Positions 33,796 to 42,596 are shown, counted from the first letter of the stretch. The stretch is DNA of 64,000 nt from Saccharofermentans sp. (GCA_024692235.1 JAILMW010000033.1:248001-312000); one strand, 5' to 3'. Numbers and translations: made by a program. The notes: generated by a model not told the origin, from the letters alone.

Positions 33796-33953
33796 ACAAG
33801 CTGGATTTTTACGAGGCTTTAACGGCATATTACGATGACGACTCAAATTTGGTTGATCTCAAAGAGTTTTTGATCAACAAGTGTCTTACGGTTTACAGCA
33901 TCGCAAAGGAAGAAGCTCCAGATAAAGAGGTGGACTCTGAGATAGATATATGA
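33750..33953 (+). CDS. Small protein with acidic C-terminal tail
   Basis: A 67-residue frame overlapping the previous gene by 46 bases. The only in-frame ATG is at 33750, with AAGGA directly before it, so the start is uncertain. The helical body (KLDFYEALTAYYDDDSN onward) is followed by the tail KEVDSEIDI. That tail resembles the endings of about ten other proteins in this element. No family is recognised. Confidence 0.5.
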   Translation: MPNAHRSAVFSIPVINKLDFYEALTAYYDDDSNLVDLKEFLINKCLTVYSIAKEEAPDKEVDSEIDI

Positions 33954-33979
33954 TCTTTGAATAATCAAATTCAGTAAAC

Positions 33980-34006
33980 AAGCACCGGTACCCCGGTGCT
34001 TTTATA
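33980..34006 (+). terminator. Terminator-like leader hairpin (CACCGG family)
   Basis: AAGCACCGG (33980-33988) pairs with CCGGTGCTT (33993-34001), followed by TTAT. It is one of three related hairpins (also 38897 and 51181), each shortly before a gene. Confidence 0.65.
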
Positions 34007-34031
34007 TTGCAAAAAATAAGGAGGCAGAAAA

Positions 34032-34454
34032 ATGGCACGAGTAATGATCAAGCTTAAGCAAGGTCCGAATGAAGAGAATCGATTTAACGTCCAGATCCTC
34101 AAGAAGGGTCCTGATGAGCGATATAGCTATTCGGGCGAGGGACAGTATTGTAAGGATCGAAGCGAAGCAAATGCCTACATCACTCAATTTAAAGAAAATC
34201 ATCCTGATGATGAGATCTTATTTGATGATGCCAGACCTGCAGAAGAGAAGACATTCCGAAAGACCAGCGATGGTTCATTTGATTTCTACTACAACAGCTA
34301 TACAGGAGAAAAGAAGATAAAGTTGGATCCCTGCGATATGGAAGTTAATGATCTCGGCTGGATTATCGGCTGCGTAGATTTTGATAAAGGTTATCAAGCG
34401 ATATCTGTCGAAGCTGAGCCTGATACAGAGATCGATGATGATATAGAAATATGA
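34032..34454 (+). CDS. Unknown protein with acidic C-terminal tail
   Basis: A 140-residue soluble protein beginning MARVMIKLKQG, with AAGGAGG at good distance. The first 60 residues look like a beta-rich domain; GSFDFYYNSYTGEKK marks a second strand-rich region. The C-terminus is PDTEIDDDIEI, the clearest example of the shared tail in this element. It lies 15 bases before the SSB gene, so the two are probably co-expressed. Confidence 0.6.
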   Translation: MARVMIKLKQGPNEENRFNVQILKKGPDERYSYSGEGQYCKDRSEANAYITQFKENHPDDEILFDDARPAEEKTFRKTSDGSFDFYYNSYTGEKKIKLDPCDMEVNDLGWIIGCVDFDKGYQAISVEAEPDTEIDDDIEI

Positions 34455-34469
34455 GACGGAGGTAGGATT

Positions 34470-34886
34470 ATGAACAAAGTTGAGTTAATGGGCAGATTTA
34501 CAAAAGATCCTGAAGTGACTATTGCCGGTAACGGTACTGCTAAGTGTAGCTTCACTCTTGCTGTGGACAGAAGGTTTAAGGACAATAACGGAGCCAGACA
34601 GAGCGATTTCATTAATTGCGTTGCATGGAAGCAGCATGCATCTTTCATTTCGAAGAACTTTACTAAGGGTAATAAAGTCGTAGTTATAGGCTCGTTGAGG
34701 ACACGCTCATATGACAAGGATGGGCATAAGTACTTTGTTACAGAAGTTCTTGTTGAAGAAACATATTTTTGTGAATCCAAGAAGAAAGACGGAGATATGT
34801 CGGTTGATGCAGATAATATCGATCTTGAGATATCAGAGTTTGAGATGGATCCAGAGCTGCCATTTGATGACGGTTTGGAACCTTAA
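34470..34886 (+). CDS. ssb: Single-stranded DNA-binding protein
   Basis: A 138-residue SSB with the OB fold (about residues 1-105): MNKVELMGRFTKDPEVT at the start, DFINCVAWKQHA in the middle and GSLRTRSYDKDG after it. It coats single strands made during conjugation or replication. The C-terminus reads MDPELPFDDGLEP, acidic as in other SSBs, but with extra residues after the usual DDxPF-like tip. GGAGG precedes the ATG. Elements of this type often carry their own SSB to protect the entering strand. Confidence 0.92.
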   Translation: MNKVELMGRFTKDPEVTIAGNGTAKCSFTLAVDRRFKDNNGARQSDFINCVAWKQHASFISKNFTKGNKVVVIGSLRTRSYDKDGHKYFVTEVLVEETYFCESKKKDGDMSVDADNIDLEISEFEMDPELPFDDGLEP

Positions 34887-34912
34887 TAAATGTTGAAGGA
34901 AGGTAAATGGTA

Positions 34913-35620
34913 ATGAAGAAAAGAGGGCTTATTGCACTAGTAATAAGTGTAGCAATTATGATGTCCGGAATTACCGGTTGTCGAAGAAAAAAAGAAGAAA
35001 CGACTCCTGAACTCCCCGATGATCAGGTTAGATCATTGTGTTCTGAAGTCGGAGATCTGTATTTCTCCTATTGGCAGGAGCAGGACGTATCTTCGATTGC
35101 TTCAGATATATCTGAGGCAGTCAGGGATGATTATCTTGATGTTGCTGAGACATTTCTTGTAAATGATACAGCTCATGGTTGGATCAACAATTTCTATGAT
35201 GAATACTTAGATGATGTGCAAATTGTTGAAGGTGCATTTACAAGGGTAGATAATACCGCATCGATCGATTATCGAATCATAATAGCCAGTTACGATGAAG
35301 CAGAAGCCGGCGGACTCATCAGTTATAACGTAACTCTTAATTTCGACATCGATAATAAGAATGAGAAGGTATATATCAGTAATCCCAATGTAGGTTTGGA
35401 TCTATATTCTGATATGGTGGATGACTTTTCAAGATATGTAGTAAGTCAGGCATATCTTGAGGAGCTTGAGCGGACAGCTGAAGCAGAGGCTTCAGGAGAA
35501 TCTATTGATCCTACCCCAACTCCTACGCCCGAACCAACACCAACACCAACTCCGGAACCTACACCTGAACCCACAGAGCAGGAATTTGAACCTTCAGAGG
35601 AAATAATAGAAGGAGAGTGA
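34913..35620 (+). CDS. Predicted lipoprotein with Pro/Thr-rich tail
   Basis: A 235-residue exported protein. The signal peptide ends SGITGC, a lipobox at about residues 18-23, followed by RRKKEE. The middle domain (about 35-185) is mixed alpha/beta, without a recognised family. From about residue 195 the sequence is a Pro-Thr-Glu repeat and then an acidic end. GAAGGAAGG is nine bases before the ATG at 34913; an ATG at 34907 is too close. It may act at the cell surface during mating or as a T4SS accessory lipoprotein. Confidence 0.65.
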   Translation: MKKRGLIALVISVAIMMSGITGCRRKKEETTPELPDDQVRSLCSEVGDLYFSYWQEQDVSSIASDISEAVRDDYLDVAETFLVNDTAHGWINNFYDEYLDDVQIVEGAFTRVDNTASIDYRIIIASYDEAEAGGLISYNVTLNFDIDNKNEKVYISNPNVGLDLYSDMVDDFSRYVVSQAYLEELERTAEAEASGESIDPTPTPTPEPTPTPTPEPTPEPTEQEFEPSEEIIEGE

Positions 35621-35624
35621 TCTT

Positions 35625-36203
35625 ATGGAGAAGACAAGACTTTTTGTCGATATGGACGGTACACTTGCCGTGTTTAAGCCGACAAAGAAGCTGGAAGATC
35701 TATATGAGCCCGGTTATTTCCGAGATCTTGAGCCTTACACGGAAGTCGTTTCTGCGATAAGGAGCTTGATAAAAGAGAACGAATATATCGATGTTTATAT
35801 ATTATCGGCATATTTATCAGATAGTGAGTTTGCACTTGAAGAAAAGAATGCCTGGCTTGATAAGTATCTGCCTGAAGTGGATACCGACCATAGAGTTTTT
35901 TGCCATTGTGGAACGGATAAGAAAGAGGCTGTGCCGGGTGGCGTTTTATCTACAGATCGCTTGCTTGATGACTACACAAAGAATCTTAAAGATTGGGCTC
36001 CGCCGGGAATCGGAATTAAGCTGATCAATGGTATTAACGATACTCATAAGAGCTGGCGAGGCGACAGAATATCAAGATTTCAGCCGCCTGAAGATATCGT
36101 AACATGCATTACGAGTTCGATAGAGATATCCTATCGAGGCTTTGATGAGAGTATGTCTGAATTTGATCCTGATCCTGAGATTGATGATGAAATGGATCTA
36201 TAA
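35625..36203 (+). CDS. HAD-type 5'-nucleotidase-like protein
   Basis: A 192-residue HAD-superfamily protein. Motif I FVDMDGTLAVF (residues 7-17) has both catalytic Asp residues, and the later segment LLDDYTKNL is typical of NT5C-type deoxynucleotidases. It probably dephosphorylates nucleotides. The tail DPEIDDEMDL belongs to the shared acidic tails. The ribosome site AGGAGAG overlaps the stop of the lipoprotein gene. Confidence 0.7.
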   Translation: MEKTRLFVDMDGTLAVFKPTKKLEDLYEPGYFRDLEPYTEVVSAIRSLIKENEYIDVYILSAYLSDSEFALEEKNAWLDKYLPEVDTDHRVFCHCGTDKKEAVPGGVLSTDRLLDDYTKNLKDWAPPGIGIKLINGINDTHKSWRGDRISRFQPPEDIVTCITSSIEISYRGFDESMSEFDPDPEIDDEMDL

Positions 36204-36212
36204 GGAGATTTT

Positions 36213-38099
36213 ATGGAACAGGGTAAACCCAAGAGCCATTATTTTAGAAATGCTTTGATTTTGGCGATAATACCGCTTTATCTTGGAGTGATTGCTGCAC
36301 AATATATGCCCGTTAAGTATCTTGTGGAGCATTTTAAGGAGATAAATTGGCTCCATATTGAGATGACAAAGGATACTCCGGCAATAGTATTAGCGTTCAT
36401 GACAGCCTATATTTGCCTTGTTCTTTGGTGGTATGATCCGGGGCACTATAGAAATGATGCTTTCGGAAGTGCTCACTGGATCTCACCTTCGCAGCTTAGC
36501 AAGTATAAGGCAAAAGAGAATAAAGAATATCGAAAAGCTCTTAAACCTTGGAATCTTCGATTAAGGACGATGTCTCATAAAGGAATGCGATATAAGTTGT
36601 TGCTTCCCAGAACCAAGAGAAAGATTGAATCCTTTAAACCTGTAACGTCATATAATAGGATACTTTCACAGAATGTACAGTTCGATATCAATACTCGAAC
36701 CTCGAAATGCAATGCTAACACGATTGGTATCGGAAATCCCGGGTCATATAAGACAACTTCATTGATATATACCAATATAATGAATCTTTCCGGTTCTATT
36801 GTCATATGTGATCCGAAAGGTGAGTCTACATTAAGATGTGCCCCTCTAGGACTTTATATGGGCTACGATGTAAAAGTCGTAGATCTTCAGCAGAAAGAAA
36901 GGTCTGCAAGATTTAATCCTTTTAGGTATGTAAAGACTGAAGAGGATATAGTTTCAATGATCTCTTTTACATTCCGAGGGTTTGACGTAGAGAAGAAGGG
37001 CGGTAATAAGGATCCATTCTGGGACGATGCGAACATGCTCGAGATGTGTGCTATAGCGTATCTCTTGTGGTTCGATGCACGACCTGAAGATCAGACACTG
37101 ACCATGATCGTAAGGCTTGTTAATCTGAATTCACTCGAGATTACAAGATATGTTGCTCAAGGCACCGATGAACACGGTAAGCCGAAATATGCAACAGTTA
37201 AGAAGACTGCGCTTGATTGGATATTCGAGGATTACAAGAGAAGACATGGTGAATGGAATCTTCCCATGGACTACTACCGTATGTTCCGTAAAGCTAAGGA
37301 TAAGACTCTGTCAAATATGGAGACGACTCTTGTATCTAAGATGCAGCTCCTGCTTCAACCTAGCATAGAGAGAATAATGTCGGAAGATGATCTTAATCTT
37401 GAAGATGTCGGCAGGAAGGAAACCTTGCTCTTCCTTAAGATACCGGATTCAGACGGTACATATAATTTCATTGTTTCCTTGGTGTATATGTTCCTATATA
37501 AGTCCCTTTACTATATCTCGGATGTAGAAGAAAAAGGAAATGGCTGCAGGGTACCGGTTACTCTTCTTCAGGACGAGTTTACATCCTTCCCTCAACCGGA
37601 TAATTACTTAGATCTAATGGCAGGCTGCAGATCTAGAAACATAGGAATGTTTCCTATCTTTCAGGATATGGCCAAGCTTAAGAATATGAAATGCCTGGGC
37701 GATGGCTGGAAATCTATCTTTGGTCAGGTTGATTCCGGTATTTTCCTAGGTGGAGCTGAGGAAGAAACTTGTAAATATGTATCTGATAACTGGCTCGGAA
37801 AAGAAACAGTAACTTATAGAACTTCCTCAAAAAACGGATTTTCTACCAATAAAACCGGTAAAAACCTAATGGATGCAGCGGAGCTTAACAGTATGCCGAA
37901 AGATAAATGCGTCATATGGTTTAACCATGAAGGACCTTGTATTGACTCGAAGTATAATTTCTTGAAACATCCTAATATCAACTTTACGGCGATTCCAAGG
38001 GATGGATCAGGATTACCATTCTATGACCCCATATATCCTCATGAGAATATAAAGACAAAGAAGATTAAGAATGATTCAACATTGAACGATGCCCGATGA
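36213..38099 (+). CDS. VirD4/TraG-type coupling protein
   Basis: A 628-residue membrane ATPase that brings the relaxase-DNA complex to the secretion channel. Two N-terminal membrane helices (about residues 10-28 and 52-70) are followed by the ATPase. Walker A is GNPGSYKTT (near residue 172), Walker B is LLQDEFTSFPQ (near 452), and the VirD4 signature around GCRSRNIGMFPIFQD is present. AAGGAG precedes the ATG. It lies far from the relaxase but in the same direction. Confidence 0.9.
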   Translation: MEQGKPKSHYFRNALILAIIPLYLGVIAAQYMPVKYLVEHFKEINWLHIEMTKDTPAIVLAFMTAYICLVLWWYDPGHYRNDAFGSAHWISPSQLSKYKAKENKEYRKALKPWNLRLRTMSHKGMRYKLLLPRTKRKIESFKPVTSYNRILSQNVQFDINTRTSKCNANTIGIGNPGSYKTTSLIYTNIMNLSGSIVICDPKGESTLRCAPLGLYMGYDVKVVDLQQKERSARFNPFRYVKTEEDIVSMISFTFRGFDVEKKGGNKDPFWDDANMLEMCAIAYLLWFDARPEDQTLTMIVRLVNLNSLEITRYVAQGTDEHGKPKYATVKKTALDWIFEDYKRRHGEWNLPMDYYRMFRKAKDKTLSNMETTLVSKMQLLLQPSIERIMSEDDLNLEDVGRKETLLFLKIPDSDGTYNFIVSLVYMFLYKSLYYISDVEEKGNGCRVPVTLLQDEFTSFPQPDNYLDLMAGCRSRNIGMFPIFQDMAKLKNMKCLGDGWKSIFGQVDSGIFLGGAEEETCKYVSDNWLGKETVTYRTSSKNGFSTNKTGKNLMDAAELNSMPKDKCVIWFNHEGPCIDSKYNFLKHPNINFTAIPRDGSGLPFYDPIYPHENIKTKKIKNDSTLNDAR

Positions 38100-38176
38100 T
38101 CTCATCGGGTACTATTGAGTGTTGAACTGTTGTATAATCTAAAACAACAAAACTTGTTAGCGAAACACGAAAGGAA
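38092..38176 (+). promoter_or_regulatory. Hairpin, promoter and repeated operator-like element before the MNT/HEPN pair
   Basis: CCCGATGA (38092-38099) pairs with TCATCGGG (38102-38109) at the stop of the coupling-protein gene. TATAAT (38133-38138) follows and begins an 18-base string ending AACAACAA that recurs exactly at 63463. Both copies continue with TTGTTAGC. The ribosome-site motif AAAGGAATTTAGAA at 38170-38183 is identical to that of parA. Confidence 0.6.
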
Positions 38177-38184
38177 TTTAGAAA

Positions 38185-38484
38185 ATGGAGTATTCCAAAG
38201 CAATACTACCAGATAGGCTCTTGCGTGATATTATTGAGTCTGCACGTAAAACGAGTGTGGAAAAGGTTATTCTTTTTGGATCTCGCGCCAGGAGAACAAA
38301 TAGTGAACGCAGCGATGTTGATCTCGCCGTAAAAGGTGGAGATTTTGACGGCTTTTATCGTGAGATAACTGAGAATTCTTATTCGTTATTGATGTTTGAT
38401 ATCGTTAATCTAAGTTCCGGAATCAGTGAAGAGCTTCAGAAAGAAATCGACAAGGATGGTGTTTTGTTGTATGAGAAAGTATGA
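38185..38484 (+). CDS. mntA: MNT-type nucleotidyltransferase (antitoxin of HEPN/MNT pair)
   Basis: A 99-residue minimal nucleotidyltransferase with LFGSRARR and SDVDLAV, the GSx(n)DxD catalytic pattern. In known HEPN/MNT pairs this enzyme neutralises the HEPN ribonuclease by adding adenylyl groups. The ATG follows AAAGGAATTTAGAA. The gene overlaps the HEPN gene by 14 bases. The pair has its own promoter with the repeated operator-like element. Confidence 0.82.
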   Translation: MEYSKAILPDRLLRDIIESARKTSVEKVILFGSRARRTNSERSDVDLAVKGGDFDGFYREITENSYSLLMFDIVNLSSGISEELQKEIDKDGVLLYEKV

Positions 38485-38872
38485 TAATTTTATCAATTGT
38501 CTGAACGTACTTCGTAAAGCTGATTTTGGTTTTGCATATGAAAATGATCTTTATAGAACAGGTGTAATCGGGCAGTTTAATATGACATTCGAATTAGCTT
38601 GGAAAACCTTGCAGCCTGTGTTGTCATTCCAGGGATTTGACAGCTATGCCAAAGGATCTCCTCGCGAAGTTCTTCAGATGGCTTATAAAAGTGGACTTAT
38701 TGATGATTCGGAAGTTTGGCTTCAGATGTTGACTAAGCGAAACCTTGTAACGCATATATACGATGAAGATGTAGCGGATGAGCTTATGATTCTAATAAGA
38801 GATAGCTTTATTCCTGCGTTTGATAAACTTGCAGTTGTACTTGAGTCAGAGATATCTAAAATGAACGAGTAG
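38471..38872 (+). CDS. hepT: HEPN-domain toxin (HI0074/HepT type)
   Basis: A 133-residue all-alpha protein. The HEPN ribonuclease motif RNLVTH (R-x4-H) lies near residue 97, and FNMTFELAWKTLQPVL is typical of the HI0074 nucleotidyltransferase-partner family. With the MNT protein upstream it forms a toxin-antitoxin module that may stabilise the element. The ATG at 38471 begins MRKYDNF; the longer frame from 38426 is not supported. Confidence 0.82.
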   Translation: MRKYDNFINCLNVLRKADFGFAYENDLYRTGVIGQFNMTFELAWKTLQPVLSFQGFDSYAKGSPREVLQMAYKSGLIDDSEVWLQMLTKRNLVTHIYDEDVADELMILIRDSFIPAFDKLAVVLESEISKMNE

Positions 38873-38896
38873 TTTGTTGCCTATAAGAATAATTAT

Positions 38897-38926
38897 AAAA
38901 GCATCGGTTCGCCGGTGCTTTTTTTA
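38897..38926 (+). terminator. Terminator-like leader hairpin (CACCGG family)
   Basis: AAAAGCATCGG (38897-38907) pairs with CCGGTGCTTTT (38912-38922) around TTCG and is followed by TTT. It lies after the HEPN gene and 28 bases before the next start. Confidence 0.8.
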
Positions 38927-38953
38927 TACAACAAAAGCGAGGAGGTATAAACC

Positions 38954-39088
38954 ATGGAAAATCAAGATCTCGGACGGTTTGCGCGCGAAAACGGATTGCT
39001 GCCTGAAGACTTTTGGAGCCCTGAAGTCGACACAGAACTTGGGGAAGGAGAGCTGATCGAATATGACGACGAAGAAGAGCAGCATTGA
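38954..39088 (+). CDS. Small acidic protein (44 residues)
   Basis: A 44-residue frame starting MENQDLGRFARENG and ending YDDEEEQH. GAGGAGG lies at correct distance before the ATG, better than for many genes here. It overlaps the ArdC-like gene by 26 bases. The acidic C-terminal half resembles small antirestriction or DNA-mimic peptides only in charge. It is too short for normal ORF lists. No family is recognised. Confidence 0.5.
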   Translation: MENQDLGRFARENGLLPEDFWSPEVDTELGEGELIEYDDEEEQH

Positions 39089-40103
39089 AAAGAATAAGAC
39101 AAAGAAGATGCTTATTGATAAGTATATTGCATGTCTTAAAGGTGATGAGATACCGTGGACTAAAGGTTGGAGCAACTTAGCCGGCAACCGTAATGGGATA
39201 AGCAATCGAGCTTATAAAGGCACAAATGCATTGCTGCTTGCTATTATTGCAGATGACTTCGGATTTAAGGATAAACGTTGGTATACCTTTAATCAGATCA
39301 AGGAATATCGAGAGAAGCACAATATCACCGGAGATATGTTTAAGGGTGAAGCAAAAGGCATGGGAGTTCCCATTACATATTATGGGGTCTATTCTTCAGA
39401 GCTTAAGAAGATGCTTCCCTTTGAAGAGTTTAATAAGTTGGTAAAGGTTGGCGATATTAAAAGAGAACTGTGCTTTATCAAGCCTTTTAAAACTTACTAT
39501 ATCTTCAATGGAGATCTGGTTAACGGACTTGAGTCGGATCCGGAACTCGAACGCATAAAAGAGAATCCCATTGCTGCCGATGTAAGAATTGGAAAGATTA
39601 TAGAGAATATGGGCGTTAACTATGTTGAGGAAGGATCCAGGGCATACTATAGCCCATCTTCAGATACAGTGGTCGTGCCGCCTAGTGGAGCTTTTAAGAG
39701 TTCGGATTTCTTTTATTCAACACAGCTGCACGAGCTTTGTCATGCAAGTGGTCATGAATCCAGACTTAATAGAGATACATTGGTCAACAATGACGGATTT
39801 GGTAATAATACATATGCAAAGGAAGAGCTTCGAGCAGAGATTGCCAGTTCTTTCATATGTGCTGAATTTGGACTAGGAGTCGATCAGACACACATCGATA
39901 ACCATGCTGCATATATACAGTCTTGGATTGATGTTCTAGAGAATGAACCTGAAGAGCTCTTTAAGGCGATTGATGTTGCTTCAGGCATCGAGGAATATAT
40001 GCTGGTCATGGCAGAATTGGCTCCGGTTCCCGAAGTTGCAGTTATCGCTGAGACACTTGAACCTGCGATTGATCAACAGATTGGATTAGATATTAACGAT
40101 TAA
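39063..40103 (+). CDS. ArdC-like antirestriction protein with zincin metallopeptidase domain
   Basis: A 346-residue protein. The N-terminal ArdC/DUF1738 domain (about residues 1-115) binds single-stranded DNA, with IPWTKGW and AYKGTNALLL. The C-terminal zincin domain has LHELCHASGH (HELCH with a third His) near residue 225 and YAKEELRAEI near 260. Such proteins protect the incoming element from host nucleases. The tail ends GLDIND, weakly like the shared acidic tails. The gene overlaps the small acidic ORF. Confidence 0.85.
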   Translation: MTTKKSSIEKNKTKKMLIDKYIACLKGDEIPWTKGWSNLAGNRNGISNRAYKGTNALLLAIIADDFGFKDKRWYTFNQIKEYREKHNITGDMFKGEAKGMGVPITYYGVYSSELKKMLPFEEFNKLVKVGDIKRELCFIKPFKTYYIFNGDLVNGLESDPELERIKENPIAADVRIGKIIENMGVNYVEEGSRAYYSPSSDTVVVPPSGAFKSSDFFYSTQLHELCHASGHESRLNRDTLVNNDGFGNNTYAKEELRAEIASSFICAEFGLGVDQTHIDNHAAYIQSWIDVLENEPEELFKAIDVASGIEEYMLVMAELAPVPEVAVIAETLEPAIDQQIGLDIND

Positions 40104-40132
40104 TATATTATTTACAGTTACTTCTTGCGAAA

Positions 40133-40209
40133 TGTACAATACGGCTTGCTAAACTGTACAGACGAGTTATAATATAGCTAGAAAGTATATTTAGCAAAGG
40201 AGATGTACA
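40133..40209 (+). promoter_or_regulatory. YefM-type promoter with three TGTACA operators
   Basis: TTGCTA (40146-40151) and TATAAT (40168-40173) are 16 bases apart. TGTACA occurs at 40133-40138, 40155-40160 (22 bases later) and 40204-40209, the last overlapping the ribosome-site region. TGTACA is the core of operator palindromes bound by E. coli YefM, and the gene that follows encodes a Phd/YefM protein. Confidence 0.65.
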
Positions 40210-40212
40210 ACA

Positions 40213-40470
40213 ATGGAAGAAGTTAACCTTACAGAATTTAGAGAGAAGATTGCCAAGTATTATGATTTTGCAGTTACGCTGAAGACGCCTGTGCTAATAA
40301 CAAATCGAAAGAATAGCAAAGGTGATGCTGTCCTTATATCTCGTGAAGAATATGATGCAATGCAAAGCCTTAAGCGTTTTGCTGCATATCATGAAAGGCT
40401 AGCACTTCTTGAAAAGCGTATCGAGCGTTTAGAGGAGAATGACAATGAAAAGGAATCTGAAAACAACTAG
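40213..40470 (+). CDS. Phd/YefM-type repressor/antitoxin without toxin partner
   Basis: An 85-residue protein with the Phd/YefM N-terminal DNA-binding fold: VNLTEFREKIAKYYDFAV, PVLITNRKNSKGDAVLISREEYDAM. The C-terminus is a charged helix that would normally wrap a YoeB, RelE or Doc toxin. No such toxin follows; the next gene encodes a ChW/CAP secreted protein and overlaps by 26 bases. AAGGAG precedes the ATG. The TGTACA operators upstream suggest autoregulation, so the whole unit including the secreted protein may be under this repressor. Confidence 0.75.
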   Translation: MEEVNLTEFREKIAKYYDFAVTLKTPVLITNRKNSKGDAVLISREEYDAMQSLKRFAAYHERLALLEKRIERLEENDNEKESENN

Positions 40471-41980
40471 TGTAGCACTGGTACTGTCCATGCTGGTAAT
40501 GCTCTTTGCATTGCCTAAGGATGTAGCGGCTGCAACGAATAATGATGTCACAGTATCCTATTGTACTCATGTACAGAATGTAGGATGGCAGGACTTCGTT
40601 TCTAACGGAGCAATGTCCGGTACTGAAGGTCAGAGCCTTAGACTTGAGGGAATGAAGGTAACAGTATCTGGTCAGGGGCTTGGAGTCAGATATAAGACTC
40701 ATGTTCAGAACGACGGTTGGCAGGATTGGGTTTACGACGGAGCGATGTCAGGTACCGAGGGAAGATCCTTGAGACTCGAAGGAATGGAAATCGAACTTAC
40801 TGGATCCAATGCAGCTAACTACGATATTTACTATAGAGTTCATGTACAGAACATCGGTTGGATGGACTGGGTAAAGAACGGACAGATGGCAGGAACTGAA
40901 GGTCAGAGCCTCAGACTTGAAGGAATGGAAATTAAGGTAGTACCTGCAGGAACCTCTCCTACGTTCGTTACCTATAATACTCATGTAGAGAATATTGGAT
41001 GGCAGGCAGATGTAACAGATGGTCTTATGGCTGGTACGACAGGTCAGAGCTTGAGACTTGAGGGAATACATATTACCTCTAATATCCCTGGCGTCGGTAT
41101 CAAGTATAAGACTCATGTTCAGAACATTGGTTGGCAGGATTGGGTTTACGATGGTGCTATGTCCGGAACAGAGGGTCAGGCACTTAGACTTGAAGGTATT
41201 CAGATTGCACTTACGGGATCAAATGCCGGTAATTACGATGTTTGGTACAGAACTCATGTACAGAACTTCGGTTGGACAGGCTGGGCAAGGAATGGTGCTT
41301 CTTGTGGTAGTGCCGGATATTCATACAGACTTGAGGGTATCGAGATACTGATCCTTCCGGTCGGATCCGCTGCTCCTGGTAGCACAGCTAATTGTTTCTA
41401 TGAAACAACGCCTGCTCCTGCAGCTCCTAGTAATTCCAACGGCGGTGGTTCTTCTGCTCCCGCACCTAGCACACCTGCGGCATCTGCTCCTGTTGATATC
41501 GATGCATCCGCAAGAGCCAACGGCTACGAGATCATTGATATTGATATGGGTAACGGTCAGACACAGAGGATCTATGGTTACTACGTAGATATGTCTGAGC
41601 TTGATAATATGATCAATAACTACAGAGTAAATACTCTTGGTCTTCAGCCCTATCTGACGACAGGAGTTCCGCAGGAAGCGATTGATTTCATTAAATTAAG
41701 AGCAGCTGAAGCTACTGTTTTCTGGGGACATTCAAGACCTGGACATGGTGGTGTGCCCTCGAGTATTTCAAGTTCATATTGTGAGAATCTTTCAAGCGGT
41801 ACAGATCCAGCTCGTTCTTATGAAGGTTTGTATAATTCAACACATCACAGAGCACGTTGGACGGATCCATATCAGGATTATATGTACTCTGTAGGTTTCG
41901 TCAGAATGGAATACAACACAAGTACTAATCAGTGGACGGAAGGAATGCATGCAACAATTAATGGCTTTGTTTGGGTGTAA
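40445..41980 (+). CDS. Secreted protein with six ChW repeats and a CAP-like domain
   Basis: A 511-residue exported protein. The signal peptide is about residues 1-29, ending KDVAAA. Six ChW repeats follow (about 35-320), each built on HVQNIGWQDWV-type and GTEGQSLRLEGM-type segments with conserved Trp. A linker rich in Ala/Pro/Ser leads to a CAP/SCP-like domain (about 385-511) with FWGHSRPGHGG. ChW repeats are clostridial surface modules used in substrate or cell binding. AGAGGAG is seven bases before the ATG at 40445. It is coupled to the YefM-type repressor gene. Confidence 0.85.
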   Translation: MKRNLKTTSVALVLSMLVMLFALPKDVAAATNNDVTVSYCTHVQNVGWQDFVSNGAMSGTEGQSLRLEGMKVTVSGQGLGVRYKTHVQNDGWQDWVYDGAMSGTEGRSLRLEGMEIELTGSNAANYDIYYRVHVQNIGWMDWVKNGQMAGTEGQSLRLEGMEIKVVPAGTSPTFVTYNTHVENIGWQADVTDGLMAGTTGQSLRLEGIHITSNIPGVGIKYKTHVQNIGWQDWVYDGAMSGTEGQALRLEGIQIALTGSNAGNYDVWYRTHVQNFGWTGWARNGASCGSAGYSYRLEGIEILILPVGSAAPGSTANCFYETTPAPAAPSNSNGGGSSAPAPSTPAASAPVDIDASARANGYEIIDIDMGNGQTQRIYGYYVDMSELDNMINNYRVNTLGLQPYLTTGVPQEAIDFIKLRAAEATVFWGHSRPGHGGVPSSISSSYCENLSSGTDPARSYEGLYNSTHHRARWTDPYQDYMYSVGFVRMEYNTSTNQWTEGMHATINGFVWV

Positions 41981-42003
41981 TCGGTAGATTGTGAGGGAAT
42001 AAT

Positions 42004-42591
42004 ATGGAATCTGAAAATTATGTGGATATAGCCCATAACGAGATGCAAGCATTATATCTGGAGTGGTCAGTTCAGCATAAAAAAAGGTTTCAAGCGGCGA
42101 GGCGATTCTATGGAGCTGAATCTACATTGTATGATCCCATCGAGATATATGCTGGATATGGTGCAAGAGATATAAATGCTTATCTTCGAGGCGAGGTAGA
42201 AACTTGCTTTTGGAGTTGTCTGATAAATACTCTTCGATTATCGATCCTTGATGCTCCAAGAGTTCACAAGAATATTTCAGTATATAGGTGGGTCCCTCGT
42301 TCGATAGTGGAAGAGATGCTTTCTTCGGAATCAAAAACGTATTATGAACGTGGATTTATGAGCACGTCGTTACAACAAAGGTTAGATTATGAATATCACA
42401 GAAATGACGTGTTGCTTCATATAAAAGTCAAAGCTGGTACTCCGGCAGTATATGTTGATAATGTTGTTAACCGACATGAACATGAATTACTGTTTTTAGA
42501 TGGTAGTTTTTTACGCTACGATGGAAAGAAATTATGTCCGAAGCTAAGACGTTTTATATATGAAGTGGGTATGATCCGTTTTGATGCATAG
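42004..42591 (+). CDS. ADP-ribosyltransferase (ExE class), no signal peptide
   Basis: A 195-residue protein with the R-S-E fingerprint of arginine-type ADP-ribosyltransferases: NISVYRWVP (Arg near residue 97), RGFMSTSLQQR (STS near 118) and RHEHELLFLDGSF (ExE near 162). The N-terminal helical part is short. It has no signal peptide or membrane segment, so it acts in the producing cell, is delivered by the conjugation channel, or is released otherwise. It lies 24 bases after the ChW/CAP gene. Its target cannot be deduced. An XRE regulator gene follows. Confidence 0.72.
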   Translation: MESENYVDIAHNEMQALYLEWSVQHKKRFQAARRFYGAESTLYDPIEIYAGYGARDINAYLRGEVETCFWSCLINTLRLSILDAPRVHKNISVYRWVPRSIVEEMLSSESKTYYERGFMSTSLQQRLDYEYHRNDVLLHIKVKAGTPAVYVDNVVNRHEHELLFLDGSFLRYDGKKLCPKLRRFIYEVGMIRFDA

Positions 42592-42596
42592 CAAAC

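Noticed and set aside
35510..35600. CCAACACC-type short tandem repeat
   Set aside because: It encodes the Pro-Thr-Glu tail of a lipoprotein in frame; not a separate DNA element.
40540..41380. Repeats that could look like a CRISPR array or tandem DNA repeat
   Set aside because: The repeats are about 140 bases long, stay in frame and encode ChW repeats with conserved Trp; they are protein repeats.
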